Source of the DNA: Hericium rajendrae
Lineage: Eukaryota; Basidiomycota; Agaricomycetes; Russulales; Hericiaceae
Assembly: GCA_033439255.1 (NCBI GenBank)
Contig: CM065886.1
Span: forward strand, 248,001-312,000
Direction of reading: 5' to 3'
Length of the DNA: 64,000 bases
Shown: piece by piece, positions 10,436 to 22,479 of the stretch
Numbering within the stretch: the first letter of the stretch is position 1
Layout: each line of letters starts with the position of its first letter
The notes under the pieces: model-generated
Database searches by the model: none
The model's input: the letters and a program-made list of their open reading frames with translations, nothing else
Told to the model about the DNA's origin: nothing
Program-made: the position numbers and the translations under genes

Positions 10436-13093
10436 TCAACTCTTCATTCCGGCATGTGATGCCCAATAGGCTTCACCATAAGCCAGCAACAATTCTTCAT
10501 CTTTTCTGATGTCCCTGTCTAAATCCATTCTTCAAAAGCAGTTTGCATTGCAAACAATTATACTTACCTGCAGTGAGTATGATTCTATGATCTCCATTCA
10601 CCACTTTCACTTGTATTATAAGTTAGTATCAGCTAGCAATCAATTCACAGAATACTTACCTTCAGCTGATACATTGACCTTGGATTCATCTCCATCATTT
10701 AGATATCTTGTTTCATTTCCCATTCTCAATCCATCAATTATGGCCTCATGGTTAAGAGTGAATGTATAGTTCAATTTGATGTAATTTTGGATAAGTTCAC
10801 TAAAAAATCAATATGATTAAGTTTTAATCAATATACATATAATAAAAAGACTTTCTCATGATGGCTTGAAGTATCAGAAAATAGTCTTCCAGTATACTCT
10901 ACAGATATATCAGACTGATGATTTTTGAAAAGTACCTTATTCTTACCTCCAATAAAGGCACCCTTTTTAATAGCTTTAGATGCAAAGGCACCTAAACCAA
11001 ATTCTGCTGCTTTGATCACTAGAAGCTGTAACAAAATATACATAAATATACATTATAAGAAGATTTGAAGTACACACCTCAGGCATATCATTTTGTAGTT
11101 GAATATTTTGGCAAGATCTATACAAGACATTGTAACATAATAAAATAATCAAGATAATGATTTAGCCTTACTTTCTTGTACATTTACACAGCTCTAGATC
11201 ACATTCCTTGTGAGCAAGCTTACATTCACATGTTGTTGAAGGACAGGTTTTTCCTTTTTTCTTGCAGCTACATCCTTTCCAGCGAAGAGAACCTAAATTA
11301 CTTATAAATACTTTGAATAAAACAATAGAATAAAACTTACACTTAATACTGCATAGGCAGTTTCTTAAACAATGAATCTTATTCTGATAACATAAACAGT
11401 TGGCTCTAGCATTGCAAGGACCAGTGTGATCACAAGGATGATGACCAATTCTGAATAGTATATTAAAATTTAATGTGATGAAGTGTTCAAAACATTTACC
11501 TAGAAAACTCTGAATATGTGTCACCAGCATCCTCTAAGATAAGAATTATCAATAAGATTACTCAATATTTTTTTGAGAAAATATACATACTGAATCTTAT
11601 AGATTCTTGCTTGTTATTAATCTCATCATCAAACTTAAGGATAGATTCATCAGGTATCTCTGATGTGCGATGATAAAACACCTACAAGTAATAAAGTTAG
11701 TATCAAAACCTAAAAATTATAAAATTGCTTACTTCAAAACAAGGCTTGTGAAGTATTACAGCAAGATCACATGGTGATGCATCAGGCATGTAATTGAGAA
11801 AGTTATGAAGATCAGCAATATCTGAAGGATCCCATTCATCAGATATTATATTCTGTATTCAAGCCAAAGTGTCAATAAAAGCTTATCAAAAGGTGTTCAG
11901 TATTTCTTACACTGATATCTTGAAAATGAGAAAAGCAAAGATCTCCACATGCTTTTTCATTTTGTGATAATAAATCAACACTATTCAAATGAGCCTTGAC
12001 ATGATGAGGATAAGGATAAGGTTCAACTATCATAAAATAACAAACAGATGAAAATTCTATGCTCAGTTTTTATAATAAACAGATTGAACATACCATGTGT
12101 AGGACAAAATGACTGTATGCAACTAAGATTTGAACAGAACAAAGCTGTTACAGATCTAAGCCTTGCACCAGTATCCTTAGCAAGAGGTATATAGTATGTG
12201 ATAGAGGACAGAGAATCAAGCTCAGAAAGCACAGATCCAGGCCAGTGAGGAAAATCACTACAAAAGCTCTCAGACATATTTGCACCATAGTATAAGCAGT
12301 TCATACCATTGATTAGATCTCCACAATAATCCATCAGATTCTTCTGAGTAGCGAACTCTAGGTATCATCTTTAATTGGTCAATCCGTGCAATAGATAGTT
12401 TGTGTTGAAAATGTAGCCGGCGGAGAGTCTCTGCGTGAACAGCTTCAACTGCAGCAAGTTTAGCTCGTCGAAGATGCTACGCACACAAAACAGACAGTAT
12501 AAGTATCACTTACAATCTGGTTTATTGAGCTCACTCTGATCGTGCTGCCATTGAAATCCATCGAATCCAGCATTTCTAAAGTATGCCATGTAATCAAAAG
12601 TTGGATCATCTGCATAGGGTATGAATGGCATGAATTTGGAATGTTCTGGATCGCCATCACGAAGCATTATATTGACATCTGTCGGCGTGCAGGCTTCGTA
12701 ATTGGGGTATGGGTCCAAAAGCGTCTCTATGGCTTCATGCTGGAACGAAGGGTCCGAGAGATCGATGATTGAGACAGCATCAGCGTCAACGTCAAAGTCG
12801 ACTGCCATGTCCACATCAGCGTCAGGCGACAGATGGCGATTGACAGCAGCGCGAAGCGAAGACAGAGGCGGTGGAGGGTGATATTTCTGTACAGTTTCGC
12901 GGATGACCCGCGAGCAGTAATCCTGTTCCCAAGAAAAATATTGAGACCAGACATCCCTGTAGACCGAGCGAGCCAAGAATCGAACGTCGTCGTCCGGGTC
13001 TGCTCTCGGCAGTGACGTTCGGAAGATGGAATCACTTTCACTGAGGGTATCTTCGTCGGAGAGGGCGAGCGCACTCGGCTGAGGGGACTCCAT
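10436..13093 (-). CDS. EZH2-like SET-domain protein (putative PRC2 H3K27 methyltransferase)
   Basis: This is a homologue of Enhancer-of-zeste/EZH2, which methylates H3K27 within Polycomb complex 2. Exon 1 (13093-12514, MESPQPSALALSDEDTLSES) has normal composition; later exons are very AT-rich. Recognisable parts are YCGDLINGMNCLYYG, a FCPTHG block, the pre-SET CXC region (11160-11450; HPCDHTGPCNARANCLC and WKGCSCKKKGKTCPSTTCEC), then SET (11035-10436; FGLGAFASKAIKKGAFIGEY, GNETRYLNDGDESK, VNGDHRIIL, KDEELLLAYGEAYW). The stop is at 10436-10438. Most junctions resolve, but two do not: near 12360-12345 the frame slips by one, and near 10850-10800. So either my model or the sequence is wrong there, or the gene is damaged. 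The usual NH of the SET site is ND here. Confidence 0.8.
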
Positions 13094-13478
13094 GACACGC
13101 AAGCGGGTATAGAGATCGGTTCAAAGAATGGCCTGTGGAAGCTATATCATGCGAAACGTTATCCATTGCCGTGGACTCATGCTTGGTGAGGCGAAACGCA
13201 CCTTCGCCGCTAGCGGATGCTTCGGGGTTTGGCGTAAGATGTCTGCAGCGGGATGCACGGTAAGGCGAGATTCAAAGCATAATGACGAGGATGGTTTATC
13301 CTACCTGTCTTGCCAACACCGAGGAGGGTCGCGACCACAGTGGGAGAAGCAAAGACCTCGACATCGCCGTATTTGGGTGTTGTTTGCTTCCGAGCGCGAG
13401 GCGAGCTCAAGCAGCAGCGGCGCGTTTCTCAAGCCTCCTCTTCACGCTCACTCTTCAATCTCGACATAGGCTGCTAAC
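13094..13478. promoter_or_regulatory. Divergent intergenic region, SET gene / ATG18
   Basis: These 385 bp lie between the SET gene start at 13093 (leftward) and the ATG18 start at 13479. They should hold both promoters. No coding sequence is supported. Confidence 0.6.
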
Positions 13479-15280
13479 ATGCAGCGCACGAACTCGAACA
13501 TGTTGTTCGCGAACTTCAACCAGGACTTCACGTACGTGGTGACTTGCTAGGTCGTAACGTTTCGCTGACTGTTGCGCCAGATGCATTTCGGTCGGGACCA
13601 AGAAAGGGTACAGCATCACAAACTGCGATCCATTCGGTCGTGTATACACGATGAGTACGGACGGTCGTTGACTTTGTTGTTAGTATGCTTATTCGGTTGC
13701 AGACGATGGGGCGCGCGGCATCGTGGAGATGCTCTTCTGCACTTCACTCATTGCGCTGGTCGGCGCGGCGGATCAGCCTTCGTCGAGTCCACGGAAGTTG
13801 CAGATTGTGAACACCAAGGTGAGTACCTATTCAACATGAAATCAATGCGGATTTGCTACATATATCGCGATAGCGTCAATCCATGATCTGCGAGCTCCTG
13901 TTCCCCTCGTCCATACTAGCTGTGAAGCTCAACCGAAAGACGCTTGTGATCGTCCTTGAGAACGAGATCTACATCTATGACATCTCGAACATGCGACTGC
14001 AGCATGTCATAGAGACAACGCCCAACCCCGAAGGTGCGTAGCTATCCATTTAGGAAGGCTGCAGCTAACAGTCATATGCAGCCATCGTCGCTTTGTCCCC
14101 ATCCGCCGAGAACTCCTACCTCGCATACCCGTCTCCATTACCCGCACCCACACCCCTCTCTTCTCAGCCACCATCTCAGCCCGCGCCTGCTCACCAACCC
14201 ACTCCAACCGGCGACGTCCTGCTCTTCTCCACGAAGACCCTGACCGTGACCCAGCTCATCCAAGCACACAAGGCACCACTCTCCGCGCTCGCGCTCAACA
14301 GCACCGGCACGCTGCTCGCGACCTCCTCCGAGAAGGGCACCGTCATCCGCGTATGGAGTGTCCCCGGCGCCGAGAAGCTGTTCCAGTTCCGCCGGGGCAC
14401 GCGCGAGGCGCGGATATACTCGATGAACTTCAACATCGTGAGCACGCTGCTGGCCGTGAGCAGTGCGCACGACACAGTGCACATCTTCAAGCTGGGCGGG
14501 TCGCAGGGCGGTGGACGGCCGAGCGGGAACGTGGTATCGAGGAGCGACGATGCGAGTCTGTCGGGGAGCATCGATAGTCGGGAGGGTGCGGGCGCAATCG
14601 AAGGAGGATATGATGCGTTCATTGACGGGAAGAAGAAGAACGGGGGCATGTCGTAAGTGCTCTTTCGTCTGCTCTGGCGCGTACCGGTGTGAATTCCCAT
14701 CTCAACCGTAGATCCAGCCTCCGACGAAAGTCGCTTCATCTCACGAAGAACCTCACTTCATCCGTGGGCGGTTATCTACCAAATACTCTCACAGAGATGT
14801 GGGAGCCTTCACGCGACTTTGCATACTTGAAACTTCCTACCAGCGGCGCGCGGTGCATCGTCGCGCTCAGCGGGTAAGTCTGACAACAATCACTGCCCAT
14901 ATGACTCACTTTTTCTCAAGATATAGTGTGGAAAAGATGTAAGAAATAGGTTTTCTTTCTTCCTGGGTAGTGCATATCTGGAAGAAAGAATATCTATTTC
15001 TAGAATATTTTCTACACTATATCTCGGGGAAAAAGTGAGTCATGTAGGCAGTGGCAATGTACGGAGAATAGCTCCTGAATTACCTTAGAACCATGCCCCA
15101 GGTCATGGTGGTATCGTCGGAGGGCTACTTCTATTCATACAACATTGACTTGGAGAACGGAGGTGAATGCCAACTCATGAAGCAGTATTCGTACGTCTTC
15201 CATCCGTTTCCCCTTTCTATCTCAGATATTTATGTTTCTGCAGACTTCTCGACTCCGGCGACGAGTCGAGCAACGACTGA
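13479..15280 (+). CDS. ATG18: Autophagy-related PROPPIN protein Atg18
   Basis: Atg18 is a seven-bladed beta-propeller that binds PI3P and PI(3,5)P2 on autophagic and vacuolar membranes and supports Atg2/Atg9 function. Eight exons were rebuilt (13479-13528, 13581-13654, 13703-13818, 13874-14033, 14082-14652, 14712-14873, 15089-15190, 15244-15280), giving 423 aa in frame. The lipid-binding FRRG motif is present ([18 protein letters not shown]). Family-typical stretches include [39 protein letters not shown] and [21 protein letters not shown] Pro-rich insert near residues 150-170 and a Gly/Ser-rich loop near 260-310 are variable loops. Intron 6 (14874-15088) is four times longer than the others because it carries a foldback element. 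Confidence 0.96.
14891..15053. repeat. 163-nt foldback (hairpin) element in ATG18 intron 6
   Basis: The left arm begins CACTGCCCATATGACTCAC and the right arm ends GTGAGTCATGTAGGCAGTG, its near-perfect reverse complement. The pairing continues inward through the ATATAGTGT/ACACTATAT and TTTCTTTCTTCC/GGAAGAAAGAA segments to a loop of about 16 nt. CAAT occurs on both sides (14887-14890 and about 15055), possibly a target duplication. It may be a small MITE or a hairpin RNA precursor; the sequence cannot decide. Confidence 0.85.
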
Positions 15281-15671
15281 GGTACAGTAGATTCTGTCAG
15301 CATGTGCTTCCCATTCGGAAAGCATTTCCGTTCGGCATCGTCGGCCATCCCGCACTTCCGTGAGCTCCATCTGTCCGTTTCATTTCGGCTTCATAGCTTC
15401 CTATTGCCCCCGGTGTACACGTATATATCAGATCAGTCTGGTTCCAATCATTATCATAGGATCCCGATCTACTTATTATGCCTTATGCTCAGTTATGCGT
15501 CCGCGTGAGCGTGTGGACAATGCCTTGTATTTTTCTTACTCACGAGTTCATAGTGACAGTGACTGGGATTCAAACAACGAAGGGATTGCGTATATGGGTA
15601 TGGATCGCTCCATGCTTTAATGCGCGTGGTCTTTATGGTATATAACATTGTGTGTGGAGTAATGTGGCCAC
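15281..15671. other. ATG18 3' region, no gene seen
   Basis: This gap runs from the ATG18 stop to the SDR relic of copy B. I see only short ORFs without recognisable content; it likely holds the ATG18 3' UTR. Confidence 0.5.
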
Positions 15672-16930
15672 TCAGAGGTCCTTGACCTGTTCCTCCAGCC
15701 AGGTCCAGAGAGCCCGAGCAAGCTGCGGATCCTCAGTCCCGCGATGGGCTTTTTCAAGACATGTCCAAGCCATGAAGTACTGCCGACATAAGCGGTAAGT
15801 ATTCGATCTTCTATGCGAGGCAGGAACAGGGACATACCGCGCCATGCAAGCCTTGCGTCTCGGGGGCCGTCGCGGCATAGAGGGAGGTGAGGACACCATA
15901 CGACACGTCATACAGCAGCAAGTCCTATCCGCCTACGTCAGAATCCTGCTACTCAGATGCGGGAAGCGACGCACGAGGAACCAGCGCTGGAGGCGCGTGA
16001 GGTGCCGCTGCAGGTCGGTCTTGACGACGCCTGGGTGCACGCAATTGGACAGGATACCCTGGTCCTTACAGCGCCGCGCGAGTTCCTTCGCAAACAGCAA
16101 ATTCCCCTGCGACGCAGTCCGCACCAGCATCCACATCGTGAGACGGCAAGCAGAGCACGCACAAACTTGCTCTGCCCGTACAGAAACTGCGTTCCCATCT
16201 TACGGCGCTTCTCGCAGTCGCGCAGCGTCGCGAAGTCGAGCTGCGCGGTCAGCTTGTGCGCGTTCGACGTGAGCGTCGTGACGCGCACGTCGGCGTGCGG
16301 GTTCGCTTTTGCTGTGGCGAGAAGCACGGGCAGGAGCAGCGTGGTGAGATAGTAGTGCCCGAGGACGTTGATGCCGAATTGTCGGCGGTGAGAAGCTCGA
16401 TGGGCGGGGTCATCACGCCTCTGTATTTCTCTGTGGTGAGTCTGAAGTTAGGTGATTTTTTCATGTTGGACGTACCCGTTCAAAACGAGGAGGTTCAGCT
16501 GCGTCTCTTGGCTACGAAGCCGTCCCAATCAGCACAAGGCGAGCTCCAGCATATGAATCTTGAGAAACTCCTCTGCGGAGCGCTTGATTGACTTCAGGTC
16601 GCCCAGATCCAGGTTAACGAACCGCGCCTCGCGCCCCGTCTGCGTCTTGAGCTCCCGGATCGCCTCACGTGCCTTCTGCTCGCCGCGCGACGCGATGTAG
16701 ACCCTCGCGCCCTTGCTCAGAAGCACCTGCACCCGTAGCATCAGCTCCAAATCCAGGGCAGAAAGATGTGGAGACGGCCAAGGGCTCACCTTGACAGTCT
16801 CCTTGCCGATCCCTGTGCTCCCGCCCGTCACGAGTGCGACTTTGCCCGTCAGATCCGGGATGTCATGGACGCCCCATTTTGGCTTGGGCGGGAAAGACTT
16901 GTCCCAGAATACAGAATAGTAGTTACCCAT
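15672..16930 (-). pseudogene. Short-chain dehydrogenase pseudogene, copy B
   Basis: This is a nearly full-length SDR gene with lesions. The start MGNYYSVFWDKSFPPKPKWG is at 16930, followed by an intact cofactor site (VALVTGGSTGIGKETVK) and ARVYIASRGEQKAREAI. The exon 2 donor that reads GTGAGT in copy C is GATTCA here, so splicing is lost after EEFLK (about 16580). Near 16380 codons equivalent to GYDM are deleted with a one-base frame change between LLTAD and FGINVLG. The later parts (ATLRDCEKRRKMGTQFLYGQ, NCVHPGVVKTDLQRHLTRLQ) read well but in another frame. The stop is at 15672-15674. It lies divergent from the copy B large gene. Confidence 0.85.
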
Positions 16931-17658
16931 CTTCGCGTTCTTCCGATATTTGGGGATAGGATGTTGGTCGAGCAGACATTGCACATAGTCCAATATTTAT
17001 TTCCCCCGTCGTACGAGTCCATTGTCGTCGTGCGCGAGCCAGCACGACGTCGACGCGATGCCCTATGATTTATCACCCTTCGCGAGGGCATGTCAACGTG
17101 CTTGACGCGCCTTGTCTTCTGAATGCGCTCACGATAGGCAGAAGGAAGAATTGTGCCGGCCTACTTTCTTTGAAGATTTGCATGCCGCGACGACGCGTCA
17201 CTCGCCCGGATTGCGTCCATTGCGAGATATGTGCCCATCGTGTGCGCGGCTTCTTGTAGGCCACCGCTCTATGAAAACACAACGATGTGCACTGGTAGAT
17301 CAAATAGTGTTGAGAACACTTCTGCGACGGACTCGTCAGATCTGACGGGTCAGCATATGTACGATGTACGGCAAATTCTTGTGCTTTTATCTAAAGGACC
17401 ATAATATCAGCATTTATGGTCATCAGAGCGCTGAAATGACAGACGTTCGAGTTGGCTTTGTGACTGAGGAGCTCGAGAAGAGGCAATATAACAAAAAGCG
17501 AAAGCGGGATGATAGTGACCGTCGGTGGCCGGTCCCGTCCGGTCCGTTAACAACGTAGACAGGCGCCATTGTACCGGCACAACGCGTTCAAGCCTTCTTC
17601 ATCGACATTCTGTCCATCTGCATCCTTCCCACCTTTGCTGCCGCAATTTCCATCTACC
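16931..17658 (+). promoter_or_regulatory. Upstream block of large gene B (conserved with C)
   Basis: This is the divergent region between the SDR pseudogene and large gene B. The part at about 17430-17580 is nearly identical to 24907-25065, including a short reading frame that begins MTDVRVGFVTEELEKRQ. In B that frame stops at 17558; in C it runs on into the main ORF. The block is therefore likely promoter plus 5' leader. No TATA was called in B. Confidence 0.5.
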
Positions 17659-20600
17659 ATGTCTGTATTAATCCACGCGTTCTCGCAAGATATAGACGAC
17701 GTACCGCAGGATGTATGGCAGTTGTGCGAGCTGATTTCTCGGCCATTACCTGCCTCTTTAGCTCGTGTCGAACCGTCCACTTTATCTTCTATTGCACAGG
17801 AACAATTGAAGAGTGTATCTCTGCAGAAATACCATGTAGATGGAGAGAGACAGGATCAAGATCCGCTACAGGATCTTTTGAATCTGGTCCTGATAACGTC
17901 TGCGGCCATGGCTGACTGCGCCCAGATCGCTCTGGACGGCGGAGAGCGCAGGCGCACGGATATGTTCATGTTTCTGTTGCTTCGGGCACTAGCTCGTGTA
18001 TGCCACGAAGAGTGTTCCATCAGGTACGACGATAGGTCTCACTATGTCAATTATCCTGACGTCCAGATTCAACAGCGATTCAGTTCCATTCATCTGGCCG
18101 AAAGGTTTTGACGCCGACCACGGTGTTGCATCGATGCTCATCTCACTCGTGGCGGACGAATCTACTCTCCACTTGCAAGAAGCTCAAGAGAGTCATCTAG
18201 GTCTTTCTTCTCCAGACGCCACGCAGTCCGCGGCTACAAACGACGCGGTGAAGCAGGATGACGACGAGTCCGAAGTCAGCCCGCGCGCCAGTGACGATGA
18301 CGAAGTCCTCTCTCAACCTGCCTCCGAAGACATTGATACCGGCGGCGAACGCAGTGAGGACAGCGACAATGAAGATGACACCTCCGAAGAGTCATTCCAA
18401 TGGTTCGCCGATACTGGCGGCCAGCTGTATGATCCAGAACACTTGCAGCAAATCCGTGATCGACTCGCGGGGAGGCTACCGCAAGAGGAAAAACCATTGC
18501 TTGACCTTCCACTTTACACACAGATCCTCATGGGACAGCGCGTCTGGCCGAACGTTTATTTCCCTGTTGTCTGTGTCGCAGACTCGAGTAACATTGTCGC
18601 GCACATTGCAAGTGTGGCTTACCAACGGCGGGTATGGGGTATCGAGCTTCCCGTGGTGGGCCTTGAGGTGTCTCCTATCGGATCCGGCGTCCGCGTGCAT
18701 GTCGGCTGGCTAGACCCTCCAAGCAATGATGAAAGATTGGTGAGTGAGTCATTGCTTCTAAAGAAGCATTCCATTTACAGAGAACAATAGCCAGTGGTGC
18801 ACAACATCAAGCCAGCCGGCAATGTCTCCGGTCTGACGGCCCAAGCGGCAGCTGCGCAAGGCGTCTTTGATCTTGCGAACCCGCATTCTGCTCTCCTTTT
18901 TTCCCAGTTCTTTCTCGCGCTGCGTCCTCAATTTTCTGGTCTCTGGGACAGTATCTCCACTCAGCGACTGTGTCGGCTTGAGTGGCGCTCGGACTACAAC
19001 AATGCAACGTGGACCGCAGATATCGAAGAGTGGGCAAAGCATATCGATAAGTCAGATGCCTCGAGGTTCGTGGTGCCTATATATTGATGGCACGCATCTG
19101 ATGCCTGTATTCTGGTATTAGTACGACTGACAGTTCCGATGAGGTTTATCCCCTCACACCAGAGTCTTCATTCATCGAGCACCAAATGGCACCCAAGCAA
19201 GACCAGTCGACATTGAAATCTGGGAACCTTCCTACAGACAGGAAGCCGAAGACGGGGCCGTGAGTGTTCTCCGGCATGTGCTATGTTCGGGCACTGACGC
19301 TTCTCCGTCTAGTAAATCTGCGAAGGCGTCCAGCAAGGCAAGTAGCGCGGTTTCAAGCACCGACTCAAAGACGAATGCTTGGTCTTGTTCCGCGTGGGTT
19401 GCGTTCCATTCCTTTTAAGACCTAACATTTACTGTTGTCCGTGCAGCTTTGCTAAGTTGAAAGCCGAGACGAGCATCCGAGTCAGCAACCCGTCCATAGT
19501 ATCTTGGTTGCTGTACCGCTCGGCGATTCTTGAGACAAGATACCTATTCAACGGAGACGAAGGGCGGCCATTGGATAAGGGTCGAGGTAAATTTGACGAG
19601 ATGTGCGAAATGTACGATGACCTCACGTCCTTCAGGTGGGTCAAGGAGTGGACGGCTTTGGTGAATCTGCGCCTTGTCGACGATATCTTTATTGTGACTT
19701 GACCCTGTGTTCTAGGGGGAGCTGCCCTCGGCTGATCCTTCATTGGAGATTCTCCGACGTGAGCTGTACCATCAATATTGCCGAGTCTCTGAGGAACCGT
19801 GGGCCAAGGTCTACGCGGATGAGAAACATGCAAAGATCATCGGCAACAAGTTGTCCGTGTTACTCTCCTGCGCCAGTGGTGCCTTTACTCGGAGCACAGG
19901 GCCAGCGAAGCCGCTCGAAGCAGAAGGGAGGCATGACTGGGATGCGATGCTATCCTCTTTCTATGTTGGAGGCGAGGACGAAGTCCATTCATACAATGTA
20001 CTGTGAGTGCGGATGTTCGGCAGACTATGTGCCTTGTACTGAAATTCAATCAGGTTAGAACGAGGACTTCGGATACCACGCAACTTCCTCCTCGATGCCC
20101 TAAACGACCAGAAAACCGAGCTTCGCGACAGCCTGAATACACGGTTAATGGCCTGGGCCGATCGGAATAGGGCGGTGTACAACCAGGAACTCAAAACCCG
20201 CGTGGAACATGAAGCCTTCTTCGTACAGTGCAGTACAACACTCGCAGCAAGCGACAAGTTGTCGTTCGAATACAGCCAGCTGTCAGGTGAACCTGTTGAG
20301 CTCCATGACCTGGTAAAAACCCAAGCTAAGCTCGAGCCTGCACGTGGAACGTGCGATGCCCTGCTCTTTTCTTCTCTACCCTTGAATGTCGTTAGTCCCA
20401 GCATTCGAGAAGCATGCAAGGCCTTCAGAATCGTCATAACCCCCCCGCCCGTGGCTGATGTGCGCGCAAGCCAGAAAAGTCCTGCACACACACATTCTAA
20501 TGAGTATCTGCAACCTCTCGATAGCCCCAGCAAAAATCTGGATACGGAGGACATGCGAGCCTCGCAGTCATTGCCAAAATTGCCGGAGTCTCGCACTCGT

Positions 20601-21228
20601 ATCGATCACACAGATATCGTCCTTCCTCGACTGGTTGCAGAGTACAAGAGGTTTGCCGAGACAGAGACCAAGGCTCTGAACCAAGCTAGGATGTACTTGG
20701 TCGCATCAGTCGCCTTCTATTCCGCTGTCGGCATCAAGGAGTACCCAGTGTTCGGCTTAGCTGTCCACGGCAGAATCGGAAACGTGATCATGGCCTGGAT
20801 GGCGAACGACGGGGTACGCGGTTGTCATTCATTTGTGTCTACAATGTGGCTCACATATGCTGGTATCACAGACAACCCATATCTTGGAGCGCAACATCAG
20901 GAAGTTCGACCTGGGCAACCCTCTACAGGCTTTCGTGTTCGCCATTTTCCTGTTGCGGCTCAAAGGCCTCGAGGAAGATCTCAAGAAAAGGTTTGAGACG
21001 TGCCGGGAGAAGCTTGCCGCGGATCTCGCAAACGGTACACACAAAGACTGGGCCATGCCTGAAAAGGACAAAAGTCAGAACACGGAGACCGCTTCGAACG
21101 CTGCTGCTCTGCCTCGCGTAGATGAGGAGGCTGATGAGGCCTTGTCAGGGAGACTAGGGAACTTACGCCTGGATGCGGCTAATCCCCCTGCGATGCCAGC
21201 AGTCGGGGAGAAGCCCAGAAAGAATTAG
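17659..21228 (+). CDS. Large acidic-linker protein, copy B
   Basis: This is the complete copy B of the family. The ATG at 17659 opens MSVLIHAFSQDIDDVPQDVW. Exon 1 ends ...ECSIR with a split AG/C codon, as in A and C. The following exons carry FIWPKGFDADHGVASMLISL, a short acidic linker (no Asp run here), LPLYTQILMGQRVWPN, the KPAGNVSGLTAQAAAAQGVF block, a Ser/Lys-rich hinge, YADEKHAKII and EAEGRHDWDAML. The C-terminal domain has LPRLVAEYKRF, ALNQARMYLVASVAFYSAVG, EYPVFGLAVHGRIGNVIMAW and ILERNIRKFDLGNPLQAFVF. The protein is about 900-950 aa. The E-x-K in AEYK, followed by hydrophobic strands, resembles a PD-(D/E)XK nuclease-like core; this is inference, and the domain has no function assigned here. 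No frameshift was seen in the junctions I traced. Confidence 0.75.
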
Positions 21229-21609
21229 ACCAGGTGAAAGCGGTGGCTGACTCGAGTAGTTGGCGAGCAGATGTAGGATCAATAAGCGTGAGGCGAAGCA
21301 CGACGTTACGGTCTATGTATGATAATGCTGGGCAACGCGTGTATTTGCATGATTCGATGTACAAAGATGTACGGTCCATGGGTTTCAATTCGATATCTGA
21401 TACTGCCAGGACGAGGATAGCCGCTGCTCGTTATACGAGATCGCATACCACCTTCGAGCGTCTGAGGCGCGACGCTGCTCATGAGCATGTCCAGTGCTCT
21501 ATGATTTATTTGTGATGCCGACGATATCTCGACAATGCGTATGCATGTTATTATAAGGGTCCTATTAAGTACTCATGAAATTGAGGGCTCCCGGCCGGTT
21601 TCTATGTCG

Positions 21610-22029
21610 TCTGAAAATCATATTTCGCGTTTCCTGCCAGCCTCGCGCTCCTTATAAATGCTCGAGTGCATGAATCGCGAACAGCCCAATCAACAGCATC
21701 TCGATGACCAAACCCTTGTTCACTAAGCCCTCGGCGCTCCGAGAACTCTTTCGCAAAATCGGGTTCGACATGCAACTCGACGAACGCCTCACACATCGCA
21801 GCACCTGCTCCATCGATGCAAGCCGGAGTCGAACCGTGAGCGGACATAAGAGAGTGGGTCCAAACGTACGAGTATGCACATAAGTGTGAGGTCCCAGCTC
21901 AGGCTCGACCTCGTCATACCAATGGTCCTGCATGAACCCGATGGGATCCGCACAGATCTGATCCCACTGATCTTTATGTTGCACGACGAGCTCATTCGCG
22001 TAGGCCTCAGTGATGCCACAGGCAATCAA
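21610..22029 (-). pseudogene. Relic of small conserved gene, copy B
   Basis: This is the counterpart of 29779-30204. It starts MIACGITEAYANELVVQHKD and stays in frame through EVEPELGPHTYVHTRTFGP. It then loses one base relative to copy C (about 21850-21870) and continues in another frame as MCEAFVELHVEPDFAKEFSE. A further 13-nt loss removes codons after the DAVDWAV block. It is therefore non-functional in this form. The family is not recognised. Confidence 0.75.
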
Positions 22030-22479
22030 TACTGGCGAACACCACCAATTTATTTATAAGCATTCGGTATAACAACTGGGTACCTGCCTTTGAGGGTCTC
22101 AGATGCCATGATTATTGTATTTGCAGGTCGTAAAGGGTGAGAATAGCGTTGATGTTCTGGAGCAGACGTGCGTGTAGTATTGGGATGAATGTCAGGAACC
22201 AACACGGACTCGCCACCTCTCGTCACGCATCATGAGCTTTATCAATGCATCTAGACAACCCAGCAATCGCGGACATCAGATGTTAAACCCGTGCGTCGAG
22301 CGTTGAATGAACCTCCAAGCCTGTGCTCCGCAACTTTAAACTCTATCCGGCACCGTACTTACAACAGGGCATCACGTACCGAAGCACACATAGAACACGA
22401 AGTCGTGGAAGTCGTAACCCAACCCAACCAAACCCCGAGCCACGCATCTAAAACACACCACCATTCGTCCATCCATAGA

